This document shows, in pieces, positions 1 through 11,900 of a DNA stretch of 64,000 nt; the stretch's first letter is position 1, and each line of letters begins with the position of its first letter. The stretch spans positions 7,564,001 to 7,628,000 of the forward strand of contig JBBMOL010000021.1 of assembly GCA_037954665.1 (NCBI GenBank), in the 5' to 3' direction. The DNA is from Laguncularia racemosa. Taxonomy: Eukaryota > Streptophyta > Magnoliopsida > Myrtales > Combretaceae. Both the position numbers and the translations under genes were made by a program. The notes under the pieces were generated by a model. It searched no databases, had not been told where the DNA came from, and worked only from the letters and a program-made list of their open reading frames with translations.

Positions 1-2300
1 GCAAACCATATATATACCTTTAATGAGATGTTGGGAATAAACCATTTAAAATTAATAATTATAAATGGAAACATGCTATAAGTATATAGTAATAAAATGG
101 CATGCGCTAAACTCTCCATTTTTTTTTTTACCTCAAGTAATACCAACATATCAAGTTAGTATTCACTCACTAACTGTCAAATAGCATTGAATTTCTAAAG
201 GGAATTCGCTCTTCTCACATTCTATGCCAAAATTCTCATTTGATGTGTAGATTGTTAATATCTAGTCAGGTCCATGAGGAGAGTTGTCATTCTATACCAC
301 AAGGTATGTGGTCCACTATTGATTAATCTCTTTACCTTAAAAGAAATTTAGCATGGGGAGAATCCTATTATCATTAGGGCTATTAACTCATTTTGGTTTT
401 GAAATAACATTGGAGGATAAGCATTCACTTCTAGACAATATGTTGTTAGAAGGAGGAAGGGAGGAAAGTCCATCTCTAGCCTATTGAGAATTGTCTCGAT
501 AATGGTCCTACATGACCATTCCCACTATTTCATCAATCAATGGCATAGATAGCCTTGCTCTTAAATCGCCATGGGGATGGTGATATTAAACCCCTTAACT
601 CATTCTATCCTACTCTTGTTTGTGTTATCATGGTTTTGCCATTTTCCTCTTTATATATCAATCGCATAATTGAAACTTAGTTGATTAGGATCAAAACTTT
701 GTCCACTATTGTTATTTTGAGCAAGTCTACCATATTTTTAATTCAATTGTCTTTGCAAGAAAGATACAATAACTAAAACCTTCGGTTCAACTAAGACAAG
801 TCGAAATACTAATGAAGAATATTCACAAGGATGAGTACATTTTTTTTATCCATTTCTATGAGAGTATTGAGGGCATTACTTCAAATTGGTAAGCCTTTTT
901 TCTAGTGGTATTAACAATGGGTTAGGTAGTGAAGAGAGACATTCCATGAGTATTTGAAGGGCCATCAATGCCAAGGTTATTAAAAGCACGACTAATGAGA
1001 TTAAGAGATTGGATAGTTATTAGATCAATATTAGTTAACTTCCTCTTCGGTTGCATAATAGATGATTGTGATTCCCTATGTTGCTCACCTTTATTTTTAC
1101 TACTGTTTGGATAACTCTTCCACTATTGGTCCAATGATTGCAGGTAATGTAGGTTTTTCCCCTAACCATGTAATTTAGTAACAAATGGGAATGACTAACT
1201 TTCATTTGTGTGACTAAAGAAATATTCCCACTAACTCTCACCATTTGTTTTTACTCTTGATGTTAAATTAAAATCCAATCACCATACTACTATTTCTTCA
1301 TATTCTCAATCTCCACAATATCATTATAATTAATATTGAGATCGGTCTTTTATATCTTATGGTAGATCTAGGTAGTGGATTCACTATTAGTGTTGAAATT
1401 TTGGTTGAGATCTTCCCTCTCCCTCTAAGGACTCATATTTATCATATTTAAGCCTTGTGGGCTATCTTTCCTCTATCTAGTACATTCATCCTAATGCATG
1501 CACAAGTAAAATGTAAGGGTCGAATTCCTTCATACTGTAATCTATAATGACTACCATCATTGACAATGGTATGTACTAATGACTTAAAAAAAATTAATAT
1601 GCACACAAGGGTAAGCAAAACAACCCCTTCAGGCATTTACAGTATAGAGAAGTAGACACTTTAAAATTTGGTTCCCACCTTTGAAGCGTTGAAAAATTTT
1701 CATTAATGAAATAGGGTCCATTTGTAAAACCCCTAACCATTACCTACTATTGAATAAACTTGATTGAAAGTCTACAAACTATTCAACCTTTGATAGAGCA
1801 GTTTATAACCTAAGAAGCCTCTATATAGAGCTTAACCATAATGGCCCATTTCCAAGGGATATGTAAATTCACCTTTTCATGTGCAGTAGACCTAATAGCA
1901 TGGATTCTAGAATTATCCATACCTTCAACCTCCTAATTTGGGGCTTTGTCTTTGAAACTATCATTATATGTCTTTTAGAGAAAAGAAATTGTGTGCATAG
2001 GGGTTCAAGATATTGAAAATAATTACTTTGTCTTCATAGGATTTTTTTGCATTAGAGGTGTGTGCCTTTGCTCATTTCCATTCCCTCTAAACTCATATTG
2101 TGGCAGTTCATCATTTTTGTGTGTCTTTAATAATGCTTCCATGTTTAGTTAAGTGTAATATCCTTACCAAATCTTTGCCATTCCAAGAGAAGTTGGTTTT
2201 AAGGAATGTCGTTATTGAGTTCTTAGTCAACATCTTCTAGACTAGATTGATAATATTTAGGTCTAGCATTTTTTTTTTCAAAGAAGAGGTGAAGGGAAGT
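1..2300. other. Intergenic, no recognised gene
   Basis: AT-rich sequence with only short open frames on both strands (up to about 70 codons). None has a recognisable domain, a coding look or a neighbouring TATA box and poly(A) pair. I saw no LTR, terminal inverted repeat or tandem structure. It may be decayed transposon or old intergenic DNA. Confidence 0.5.
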
Positions 2301-2304
2301 CAAG

Positions 2305-2320
2305 GTTAGGGTTAGGGTTT
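2305..2320 (+). repeat. Short telomere-like / telo-box motif
   Basis: Two adjacent TTAGGG units followed by TTT. Read on the other strand this contains AAACCCTAA, the plant telo-box. It is too short to be an interstitial telomere. Telo-boxes occur in promoters of growth-related plant genes, but no gene start is evident directly downstream. Confidence 0.4.
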
Positions 2321-3305
2321 TTGTTCGATCAAGGGTTTTGGAAAATGTTGTAGAGAATTCTAGAAGAGTATATCAAGTAAAGAACATTTCTAAAGCTTCC
2401 TCTGACTATAGCAACAATTCATACATGCAAGCTACCATAATTCATACATATGTGCAAACTACCAAGAGGAAATATGATTTCAATTGGCTCATGATTACTT
2501 TTGTTGATACGAAGAAATTTGTCACATTTGTCTATAAAGAAGAAGTAAAATGTAATTGATACTTATATTTTCGTTATATCTTAAGAAATGTCTCTTTATC
2601 CTCTTTTACAAGTGAAGCATATATGTATATACATGAATATTTTATATGAGAAATAAAAGACAAATAAACAAAGATAAAGGGTAGGAAGCAAGACTCAAGC
2701 ATTTCTACAACATCATGGAATATAATTACAACTTATAACCCCACTGGCGTTTAGATGTAGGGTAAATTTTGAATTGTCATATTTTATTTGTATGTTATTC
2801 ATATGTATTTTATGTTAGATCCAAATTTGCTTAAAATCTAATGACATTAAAATAACTATTCAATTCTTACTTCATCTATTTCGATTCCTCTTTGGGGCCC
2901 TTTATCTATTTCAATTTTACACCTGATGTGTGGACAACTTTTTGCTATGTTGTGTTATATCATAACAAAGATAGTAATTTAGGAACGAAAACTGAGGAGT
3001 GAAAAATCACACATTTACAATGTGAATGGTTAAAAGAAATTTGAAAAAAAGAGAACGTTTATTCATTGAAAAAGAAAACTTCATCGGATTTTTTCCCCCA
3101 TGCAACTACCGAATTTAATGACCTGGATCGGATGAGAACGACGATGACGGATATGATGACGAAATGTGGACCATAAAACACAATGAGACATCCGTGATAC
3201 AAGCCCCAGTGGAAACACACCAAATGCCACTACTCAACTGGGATGTGACCATCTTCGTTACTTTTCATGACTTCTGGATGAAAAAGATCGTGGAGAATTT
3301 TGGGT
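2321..3305. other. Upstream region of the 3.4-kb gene
   Basis: Non-coding. A 73-codon frame at 2338-2559 has no recognisable features. From about 3090 the base composition becomes less AT-rich, which fits a promoter region for the gene that follows. No clear MITE or LTR was seen. Confidence 0.4.
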
Positions 3306-3313
3306 TATAAATA
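3306..3313 (+). promoter_or_regulatory. TATA box of the 3.4-kb gene
   Basis: TATAAATA lies 106 bases before the ATG of the short gene. This leaves room for a 5' leader of about 75 bases. The paralogue near 54.5 kb has a TATA box at almost the same distance from its ATG, which supports both. Confidence 0.65.
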
Positions 3314-3418
3314 GCCACCTGCCAGACTAGTCTTCCAAAAGCCACTACTCCACTTCCTATTTCAGAGATTTTGTTAGCATAAATAAGGAAAACACCCCAG
3401 AAAGTAGACAGGGACAAC

Positions 3419-3694
3419 ATGTCTATTGAAGCTCTAGCCATGGCAGGAGCAGATTACATGGAGTTCTTTGCTCATTGTGAACATCAGGGAAGTGAGTTCA
3501 ATGACCAGATACCTGAATATCTCTTAGCTGACGGGGAAATTTCCGAAATTCAAGCTTTGCTTCAAGGAATCAACTGTTTTGGAACGAGCATGGAGCAGAT
3601 GAAAGCAAAAACTCCCAAGAATATCGAAAAGCTACCTGTTGATGCAGTTGGAGAAACTGAAGTTGATATCAGAAGCAGCAACAGATTCAGATAA
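3419..3694 (+). CDS. Short EALAMAG-type plant protein, function unknown
   Basis: A 91-residue frame starting MSIEALAMAGADYMEF. It has a conserved-looking N-terminal block (EALAMAG at residues 4-10, followed by DYME) and a second block PEYLLADGE near residues 32-40. The rest is hydrophilic and Lys/Glu-rich, with no membrane segment or signal peptide. The same two blocks, in the same order and spacing, occur in the frame at 54472, so I treat the two as paralogues. From memory, short plant proteins with this opening exist and have no assigned function; this was not searched. The gene has an upstream TATA box, a stop at 3692-3694 and a poly(A) signal about 145 bases later, so it reads as a complete single-exon gene. 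The C-terminal half differs from the paralogue and could be altered by an old frameshift or an unseen intron. Confidence 0.7.
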   Translation: MSIEALAMAGADYMEFFAHCEHQGSEFNDQIPEYLLADGEISEIQALLQGINCFGTSMEQMKAKTPKNIEKLPVDAVGETEVDIRSSNRFR

Positions 3695-3837
3695 TGTAGC
3701 AGCCGGGCCTCACGGCCTTGTGAACCTTCTCTCTTCTATACTATAAGATGCATTCTTTTGATCTTAATTCTCATGTATAACTTACTTGCTTGGTCAAAGT
3801 GAAGGGTCCTATGTGATTTGTGAACTTAAATTTCCAT

Positions 3838-3843
3838 AATAAA
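3838..3843 (+). terminator. Poly(A) signal of the 3.4-kb gene
   Basis: AATAAA 144 bases after the stop codon, in a T-rich 3' region. This is the expected place for a plant near-upstream element. Confidence 0.5.
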
Positions 3844-3849
3844 GAACTG

Positions 3850-5480
3850 ATCGAGTCTTAAATTTCATATTACACATTAAAAGAGATGAATAAATTCCTG
3901 AAACATGAAAAGTTTTCTTCTTTTAGACTATAGCTAGCACCTCGAGTATCCGTTAGCACTTCATTAAAACGAATACTTCAATTTTGAGAATAAAATAACA
4001 TTCCCAGAATTGAACTAGCTGAGATATCTTTACACATGATTATCCAAATAGTTTCAGAATTTCTTTTGGGAAAGGACAAAATGACAACAGTGCTTAAAGT
4101 TACTTAGGCATGGCATAGGCCCAATTGTTCTTCATATCAGTGTAAGAGATGCAAAAGAATGTGATGTTCGTGATCTTTCAATGACACTAACCACAATGTT
4201 CGTGCACTAATGGAGAATAAGGTGACGATACCTATGCTGGCGAATACCCTTGTTATCTGAGTGAATCCTTATCATCCATTCTAAATATCAAATCACTAGA
4301 ATACCAACTTTGCTTCGTTTCAGACACTAGTATCTAACAATAGGGAGACACCACCAGTTTTCTGATCATGTCTTATGTTACCTAAAAATTTTCCTCCTAT
4401 CAAGAATTTTGACAAATCCATTTAGCAATTACAAACAATCCAACAAAAGATGCTGTTCAATCTACTGACAAGTCCTGCTTATTTTCCGATAAATATCTTT
4501 TTCCTGAACAAAAACATCTCCACCTTTCTTCCTCATCAAGATATGACCACCGACCAACATTGCAAACACAAGTGAACCAGTTCACAAGCAAAGTTCAAAG
4601 CAAAAACTCCGTGATAGCAAAAGATAAAATCTCTATCAACTTTTCCTTGTGTAAAGGTTCACGTGTCACAAGTTAGATGGTCCGATTATAGTCATTCTCT
4701 CCATTAGCAAAACAAAGTCTCCCGGAACTAAAGCAGGAATAATCTACTTCTTCTATATGTCCTGAAATAAGTCCAACCTGCTGAAGCATAGTCCATAACA
4801 ACTGTTTGGCCATCGAGGGAAATATGCGATTATCCATAACATGGATGTTAGCCAATTGTAAAGAGAAATGCCTAGGGATGAAGTCAGGGAAGCTGAAACA
4901 GATTTAACTAAACCCCAATATTTGAGTTTGAAGAGAGAATCAAATTGAAACTAAGATTCTTTCTAAAAGGAATGACTCATGAATATGCCAGTGAAATCAT
5001 CCAGAAACAGTGAAATACTCTTTAACACCGCTGCTTGGCAGCCCAACAGTAACCGAGCGAACTTCTATACAACCTATTACTCTGATGATGATTGATAACA
5101 AACAGTTTCCTTGTCTCTTACTGATCTTCAAGAGACACATCTCTTTTTTTCATCATCAAATTGTCTTATGAAAATGATCCTAAGTACCTTATGAACAGGG
5201 GAAAAATTTACTTCCAATGTCAAACAGCACAAGATTGTAAGATATATCAGCACTATTCTATCAGATCAAATTGACAGGGCCATTAAAAAGAAATCAAAAA
5301 GAGGAAAAATAAAAAAGAAATCACCCTTTATTTATATAAACACGAATAAATGACAAAAAGGTTACTTGAAGTTCAATCTCTGAATAGGAAGATAAAACAA
5401 ACATCTCAAAGCAGCTACAAAGTCCCTTAGATATCAAATTATACAATCCAGGAGATGAATATTTAATATACAAGACAGAA
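3850..5480. other. Intergenic, between the two host genes
   Basis: This stretch lies downstream of both the plus-strand short gene and the minus-strand zinc-finger gene. It is less AT-rich than typical intergenic DNA here. A 60-codon minus-strand frame at 4673-4855 has no recognisable domain. Part of the region is probably 3' UTR of the zinc-finger gene. No repeat was recognised. Confidence 0.4.
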
Positions 5481-5523
5481 ACAATGACAACATCCGATAT
5501 ACCTGATCCAATCCTCAACATCA

Positions 5524-6738
5524 TTAACACCTCGAAAACCCATCTATCCCACTCCCAATTCCATTCAGAACATCTTGCAAATCACAATTATCAATCGACC
5601 CAAAATCATCCAGCAGCCCCTCAAAAGGCCCATTATCAGATGGCATATCAGCACCAAGTCCCTCCCCCTTAACTACAACATCCCCTTCCTCATCATTAAA
5701 CTCCATCAGTCTTTCGTCATCATCGACATCCATATCATTATTACAACTATTATCATAGCAACTATCACTAACCATAGGCATATGGCCCTCGAACAAAGCC
5801 ACGTGTCCGAATAACTTGTCCTTCCTAGAAAAGCTAGTCCCACAAGAACACATCCACTTAGCCTCACCACAATGTTTCCGATGGCTCTTCAGATCCGCCA
5901 ACACCGAGAAAGTCTTCTTATTACACCTATTACAAGCATACATCTTAGGACAATGACTCCGCTTAAAATGATTCTTAACACAAATCACAGACTTCAAAGG
6001 CCTAAACTTCCTATGTCTCCTATTCCTATTACACCCTTCAAAAGGGCAAGAAAATCTAGTCTGTCTTAAGCCCTCCCACTTATTAACATCAAACGCGTTA
6101 TTATTGTTACTTGGTTTAGCTAGAGCTTCAATGGTTTTGAACTGATCTCCATGAGCACGCATATGCATCCTCAAATTAGCATCTCTCTTAAACCCTTTAC
6201 CACAAATATCACAAAAATGGATATTTTCAACAAGAAGCTGAACTGCATCAGGCTCGATGATGTCAAAGTTAGCATCTTGTTCTCGTTCTTCGCCTTCTTC
6301 TTCTTTCCTACTCCCAAAGGATTGACCTTTTCCAAAAGTCTCGAGTTGCGGGCAACTGGGTGTGGGGTTATGGGTAGAACAAGCGAGTAAACCGGCGCCG
6401 TTTATGATGATCTGGTGTATGGCAGAGGTGATCTCATTAGAGACTCTGTCCATTTGGGTTTCGGTGAGGAGGGTGTTAGAGGATAGAGAGTGAGCGAGGA
6501 AGTCGTGGACGGAGTTCATTCTGGAATTGACGGTGGCAAGGTTGAGGAGTGGGGCAGAGGAGGAGGAAGAGGCGGAAGAGACTTGTGGCGGTAAGGGAAT
6601 GTTCCGGCGGAATTCGCCGGGGTTTGGCGGATTCATTGTTGGTGGAGTGTCGGAGGAACCTTGTAAAGAAAACAAAGAAGTCATATGTAGGAGCAGGAGA
6701 TAGATTTTGACTTTTCGGATGAGGCTGTGCCCTAGCAA
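5524..6738 (-). CDS. STOP1-like: STOP1/STOP2-like C2H2 zinc-finger transcription factor
   Basis: 404 residues in one exon. Finger 1 is classic C2H2 (C176, C179, H192, H196; core CDICGKGFKRDANLRMHMR). Finger 2 has long spacing (C231, C236, H257, H262). Finger 3 uses C269, C272, H286, then H289 or C290. Finger 4 uses C297, C299, H312, H319. This four-finger arrangement, with the linker FKTIEALAKPS, is that of the plant STOP1 (SENSITIVE TO PROTON RHIZOTOXICITY) family. These nuclear activators control proton and aluminium tolerance genes such as the malate transporter ALMT1 and MATE. The C-terminus is acidic (residues 336-385), as expected of an activation region. The length is nearer Arabidopsis STOP2 than STOP1 (about 370 and 500 residues, from memory). 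The start is uncertain: M1, M19 (6684) and M35 (6636) are in frame. M35 gives a more typical hydrophilic N-terminus, since residues 10-25 are oddly hydrophobic. Confidence 0.9.
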   Translation of the reverse strand: MLGHSLIRKVKIYLLLLHMTSLFSLQGSSDTPPTMNPPNPGEFRRNIPLPPQVSSASSSSSAPLLNLATVNSRMNSVHDFLAHSLSSNTLLTETQMDRVSNEITSAIHQIIINGAGLLACSTHNPTPSCPQLETFGKGQSFGSRKEEEGEEREQDANFDIIEPDAVQLLVENIHFCDICGKGFKRDANLRMHMRAHGDQFKTIEALAKPSNNNNAFDVNKWEGLRQTRFSCPFEGCNRNRRHRKFRPLKSVICVKNHFKRSHCPKMYACNRCNKKTFSVLADLKSHRKHCGEAKWMCSCGTSFSRKDKLFGHVALFEGHMPMVSDSCYDNSCNNDMDVDDDERLMEFNDEEGDVVVKGEGLGADMPSDNGPFEGLLDDFGSIDNCDLQDVLNGIGSGIDGFSRC

Positions 6739-7992
6739 TTGATGGTGACTCGGACTACTGCATCGCCAGACTCCACGCGCATCAACAACGACAAGAAAAG
6801 CTTCTAGAAAAGAACGATTTATTGGTTGTAACTACTAAATACGAATGCTCTGAATAATACGACACGCCGCTTGATAAATTAAGGAAAGAAAAAGAAAAAC
6901 ATGTTAATAGGTTATATGTTTAGATGAGACTTATCTAAAGGGAAAGGTATTTATCTAATTTTTTTATTTAAATATTTAATATTTTTAAATTTTATATTGT
7001 TAAACTTATCAAGATTTTCATTTATCCATAATATATATTAATTTCAAATTGATCAACAATAATTAAATTCACAAAATAATAATATTAGATATATCTATTT
7101 ACATAATATAATAAAATATAACATTAAAAATATATATAATGATATATTATTATATAAAATAATAGAAAATATAAAAATAATAATTAAAACTAAGAAAAGG
7201 AGTTGAAAAAATTTGTATATATCACCTTAACCAACTAGCTTAAGCTTCATCAAAAGTTAATATATACTTAAAATGAATATAAAATTTAACATTTTTTAAA
7301 CAAATTATTTTTGTAAGATTTTAAGAATATTAAGAACTTAAATAGAAAAAAAATTAAAGGTTTATGATTCAAATAAAAAATCCAAAATTCTTTATTCATA
7401 TAAAAAAAACCATTAAGTTTGAATAGAAGAATTTTTTTTATAATCGAGTAAAATGAGCCCTTTGCAAAAAAGAATCTAAATGCAAAAAATTCAAAGTGAA
7501 GAAATCTAGTTTAGTCTCTCTGGCTTTACTAAATAGTTGGTAGGTTTCTTTTCTTCTCTTAAAATGTGAACAATTGAAATCCCAGTTGGTGCATGAATGC
7601 TTCAATCCTTCAAACATTGTAAAAGATGTTCTAGGTAGGCATAGTTGTGTTAACTAGCCATTGAACAACCACTGAAGAGTTAACTTGTGTTGCTTGTAAA
7701 GGTTCAATCCCACTTCCACTTGTAAGTAATTCTACCTTAGTTATGTTCATTGTCATAAGTTACCAAAAGCAAAAAAAGATTCTACCATGTTGTGTCATAG
7801 TTTTGGTGGTCGTTATGTTTAAAAGCAAGGTGCAGCAACAAAAAATTCCATAAAATATTAGATTAAGCAATAGAAGTTAAATGGTCTTTTCACTTAAATT
7901 TTTTGATCACCATGATAATAGGTTGTTCTAGCTTGGAAATTGTCTCAAAAGTGAAAGATGAATGAGTTTTGACAATTGAGACCAAAATTCAT
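6739..7992. other. Upstream region of the zinc-finger gene, very AT-rich
   Basis: It begins with a 5' leader and promoter region for the minus-strand zinc-finger gene. From about 6950 to 7500 it becomes extremely AT-rich, with many A/T runs and no coding signal. The last 500 bases before the Copia insertion show no recognisable domain on either strand. Confidence 0.4.
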
Positions 7993-7997
7993 AAAGC

Positions 7998-8235
7998 ACT
8001 TAAGAAATGTAAAGAAAAAGTAATTGTATTGTATATTTCTATGTGTATTTTACAAGAATATCAAGTCCTATTTATATACAAATGAGCTTACAATAATTAT
8101 AGAAATATGCTATGATTATTACCATTGACCATTGACTATTAATGATATGATTATGACCATTGACCAAAAATTAAATGCTAACAATTGAATGTTAACATTT
8201 ATTTACAATAGTTGATTGAGTATTGAATGCTAAGA
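7998..8235 (-). repeat. Copia 1 3' LTR
   Basis: Matches 21776-22000 through most of its length, including the stretch TATTTATATACAAATGAGC and the terminal block GAATGCTAA. The outer edge at 7998 is approximate. The inner edge abuts the polypurine tract. Confidence 0.75.
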
Positions 8236-8250
8236 TCCCCCATCAAACTC
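8236..8250 (-). other. Copia 1 polypurine tract
   Basis: On the minus strand a purine-rich run with five G (TTTGATGGGGGA) sits just before the 3' LTR, where plus-strand DNA synthesis is primed. Confidence 0.6.
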
Positions 8251-8382
8251 AAGATAGAAAAAGTTTTGTTAGCTTGAGTTTAGAAACAAAATCTTGGAAT
8301 TGGCTTAGTGAGTGAGCCTTGGTGAAGATATCCACAATTTGGTCAACCAATGAAACAAAGATGAGTTGAATGGTTCCCTTGA
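8251..8382 (-). pseudogene. Copia 1 RNase H, C-terminal remnant
   Basis: The minus strand encodes the end of a Copia RNase H, including VDIFTKAHSLSQFQDFVSKL, which matches the usual (V/A)DIxTKxLxxxxF ending. This piece joins directly to the frame at 14741 if Gypsy A and one GTATA duplication are removed. Confidence 0.75.
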
Positions 8383-8387
8383 GTATA

Positions 8388-8995
8388 TGACGCGAACCCT
8401 AGATATCGATCTAAGACCCAACGTTCAAGACGGAATCAAACTCGAGAATAAAAAATGAAACGAAACCCGACCCCAATCGAAACCGTCGATTAGAACCTAA
8501 GCTATCTGGATTGATTTCTCCAAGCGTTTAGGATAAAGACATCAAAGAAAGTTCTATTGCAAGAACTAAAGAAGAGAGGATTCTCTCAAGGAAGTTTTTA
8601 CTCAATCTGATAAAAAGTGTCATTTCAAATGACAACAAAAGGTATTATATTCGAAAAAAATACATAAGCTGGCAGTACAGATTCCAAGGCTGGCAGCCTT
8701 GAAATGTAGGCCGGCAGCCTTGAAATTTAGGCTGGCAGCCTTCCCTTTGCTGAAGGCTGTCATTCCATCGTTGATGGCCTCCGCTTCGTCCGTGCTTTGA
8801 TATATTATGTTTACTAGCTCGGGACTTGAATTAGACTTGTGTCAACTTGCTTTTTGCTCTTGGAGTTCCATAACTAATCCTTGTAAGGCTTCTCCCACTC
8901 ACTTAACTCTAGCTCTTGTCATTGGACCTCCAATACCATGTAGCGGGTCATTAAACTTTGGCTCGAGAACTCTTGATGCTACTTGATCCCCATCA
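8388..8995 (-). repeat. Gypsy A 3' LTR
   Basis: Homologous to 14135-14735 over its full length. It contains three 21-bp units (8688, 8709, 8730; core GGCTGGCAGCC) where the other LTR has a rearranged shorter version. The last 32 codons of pol (stop at 8899-8901) lie inside this LTR. Confidence 0.95.
8688..8742. repeat. 21-bp tandem repeat in Gypsy A LTR
   Basis: Nearly three copies of a 21-bp unit beginning GG(C/T)(T/C)GGCAGCC and ending TTGAAATNTA. The 5' LTR copy of this segment is shorter and scrambled, so it has changed by slippage since insertion. Confidence 0.7.
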
Positions 8996-11900
8996 TTCCC
9001 CCCTTCCTCGAAAAGATTCGACCTTGAATCACCTGCATCATATAGAGAAAGGTCAGAAACATTAAAGGTTGCACTTACATTACCATAGTGACTTGGCAAG
9101 TCAATCTTGTAAGCGTTATCATTTATGCACTCCAACACTTGAAATAGCCCATCTCCCTTGGGGTGCAACTTAGATTTCTGCTGTTTAGCAAATCTCTCCT
9201 TTCTCAGATGTACCCACACCCAATCTCCTGGATGAAAAACAGTCTTCACACGACCCTTATTGGCCTGTCGAGCATAATGCTCATTTTTCTTCTCAATGTT
9301 GGCGCGAACCTGAGCATGCAATTCCCTTACAAACTCTGCCTTTTTCTTTCCATCAAGATCAACAAATTTGTTAACAGGCAAAGGCAAAATATCCAATGGA
9401 GTCAGAGGGTTAAAACCATACACTACCTCAAATGGAGAATAAGATGTAGTGAAATGCATAGTCCTATTATATGAAAATTCTACATGTGGCAGACATTTCT
9501 CCCATTGTTTCAAATTCTTCTGAATCATAACACGCAACAAGGTTGAAAGAGTCCTATTGACTACTTCCGTCTGACCATCAGTTTGAGGGTGTGCAACTGT
9601 AGAGAACAACAATTTAGTGCCTAGCCTATTCCACGAAGTACGCCAAAAATGACTTAAAAATTTCACATCCCTATCACTCACAATAGATTTAGGTAAGCCA
9701 TGTAACCGTACAATTTCCCTAAAGAACAAATCGGCAATATGTTGTGCATCATTAGTTTTAGAACAGGCAATGAAGTGAGCCATCTTACTAAACCTATCGA
9801 CAACAACAAATATGCTATCTTTGCCACTTTGAGATCGTGGTAACCCTAACACAAAATCCATAGAAATGTCAGTCCAGGGTTGATTAGGCATAGGCAATGG
9901 AATGTATTCTCCATGGGGCGTTACTCTGGATTTGGCCTGTCTACATGCAATGCACTTGTCACACACAGTTTGCACATCATATTTCATTTTTGGCCAATAA
10001 AAATGTTCATGCAAAATATCCAAAGTCTTTTTAACACCAAAGTGTCCCATTAAACCACCCCCATGTGTTTCCCTCACAAGCAATTCACGCACAGAGCTTT
10101 TAGGCATGCATAACTTATCTTTTTTAAACAAAAACCCATCATGCCTATAGAAATCAGAATATCCAGACTCAGCACAAGCAGCCCAAATTTGACCAAAGTC
10201 AGCATCAGTCTCATATAACTCCTTAATGAGTTCAAACCCAAGCAATTTAGTTTGCAAAGAAGTCAACAGTGAATACCTTCGAGAAAGTGCATCAACCACC
10301 ACGTTCTCTTTTCCTTGCTTGTATTTGAGCACATATGGGAAGGTCTCAATGAACTCCATCCATTTCACATGCCTCATGTTCAACTTACCTTGAGTTTTCA
10401 AGAACTTCAAACTCTCATGATCAGAATGAATGATGAACTCCTTACACCATAAGTAATGTTGCCAAGTTTGCAAGGTCCTCACCAAAGCATATAGCTCCTT
10501 GTCATAGATTGGGTAGTTTAATGTAGCACCATTGAGCTTTTCGTTAAAATAAGCGATTGGCTTGGAATCTTGCATCAAAACACCACCAATACCTTTCCCG
10601 AAAGCATCACATTTTATCTCAAAAACCTTCTCAAAATTAGGAAGAACAAGGAAGGGTGCATTAGTCAACTTATCTTTCAGAGCGTTAAAGGCCTTCTCAT
10701 GTTCTTCAGTCCATCTGAACTCAGAATTCTTCTTAACAAGATCGTTTAAAGGAGCAGCTATAAAACTAAAGTCCCTAACAAATCTCCTGTAAAAGCTTGC
10801 TAATCCATGAAAGCTTCTGACCTCACTTGCATTCCTTGGTGTGGGCCACTCCCTAATCGCTTTCACCTTCTCCTCATCAACAGCAATCCCATTTACACCT
10901 ACAACAAACCCAAGAACAACCACAATTTCCATGCAAAAGGTGCACTTTTTCAAGTTGGCATATAACTTATTTTCTCTCAAAACAGCAAAAAGACATTGTA
11001 AATGCGTAACATGCTCATTTAACGTCTTGCTATAAACTAAGATGTCATCAAAGTACACAACAACAAATTTCCCAATAAAAGCACGAAGAACATGATTCAT
11101 TAATCTCATAAATGTGCTAGCCGCATTTGTTAACCCGAAAGGCATTACCATCCACTCATAGAGACCGAATTTAGTTTTAAAAGCAGTTTTCCATTTGTCC
11201 CCCTCTTTCATTCTAATCTGGTAATAGCCATTCCTTAAGTCAATTTTGGAAAACAGACAAGCACCATGCAATTCATCAAGCATATCATCAAGTCTAGGAA
11301 TGGGATGTCTATACTTAACTGTGATCTTATTGATTGCTCGATAGTTGACACACATTCGCCATATGCCATCCTTCTTTGGAACCAAGATGACTGGAACTGA
11401 ACATGGACTGAGGCTCTCTCTCACAAACCCCTTCTCTACCAGATCATCAACTTGCCTCTAGATCTCTTTGGTTTCCTCTGGATTCGCCCAGTATGCTGGT
11501 CTATTTGGAATTGAAGCACCTGGAATAAAATCAATCTGGTGTTCAATGCCTCTTAGTGGAAGCAATCCCCTTGGTACTTCTTCAGGAAATAAGTCAGCAA
11601 ATTCCTGCAAAAGAGAAACAACAATTGCAGGTAAAAAAGAGTTAAGATGGTCAGTGGAAAGATAAACATCCTTGTACATCAGTACAAGTAAATGTCGTTT
11701 TGCCCTCAAAGCACTTTTAATCTCAATTGCCTCTCCAATGCCACTCGTGTTTCCCTCTAATTCTGTCTTCTCACAACTCACCAGTGTGTTTTTGCCACTT
11801 TCTTTTACAGTCTCAATTTTCCTTCCTTGTTCATTCTTGTGTTTCCCTCTCTCTCTGAACTCTCTAGCAATTCTCATTTGATCCTCACTAGCCTCCCAAG

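Noticed and set aside
2305..2320. Interstitial telomere
   Set aside because: Only two TTAGGG units, expected by chance or as a telo-box.
4673..4855. 60-codon minus-strand frame downstream of the zinc-finger gene
   Set aside because: No domain or start context; could be part of the 3' UTR. Not enough to call a gene.
5484..6390. Plus-strand frames opposite the zinc-finger gene
   Set aside because: Antisense shadows of a strongly supported minus-strand gene.
7500..7997. Continuation of the LINE on the far side of Copia 1
   Set aside because: If Copia 1 had split the LINE its 3' part should be here, but no LINE motif could be read on the minus strand.
9163..9474. Plus-strand frames opposite Gypsy A (9163, 10562, 10841, 11468, 11672, 13211)
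   Set aside because: They are the reverse-strand shadows of the gag-pol frame and have no recognisable motif.
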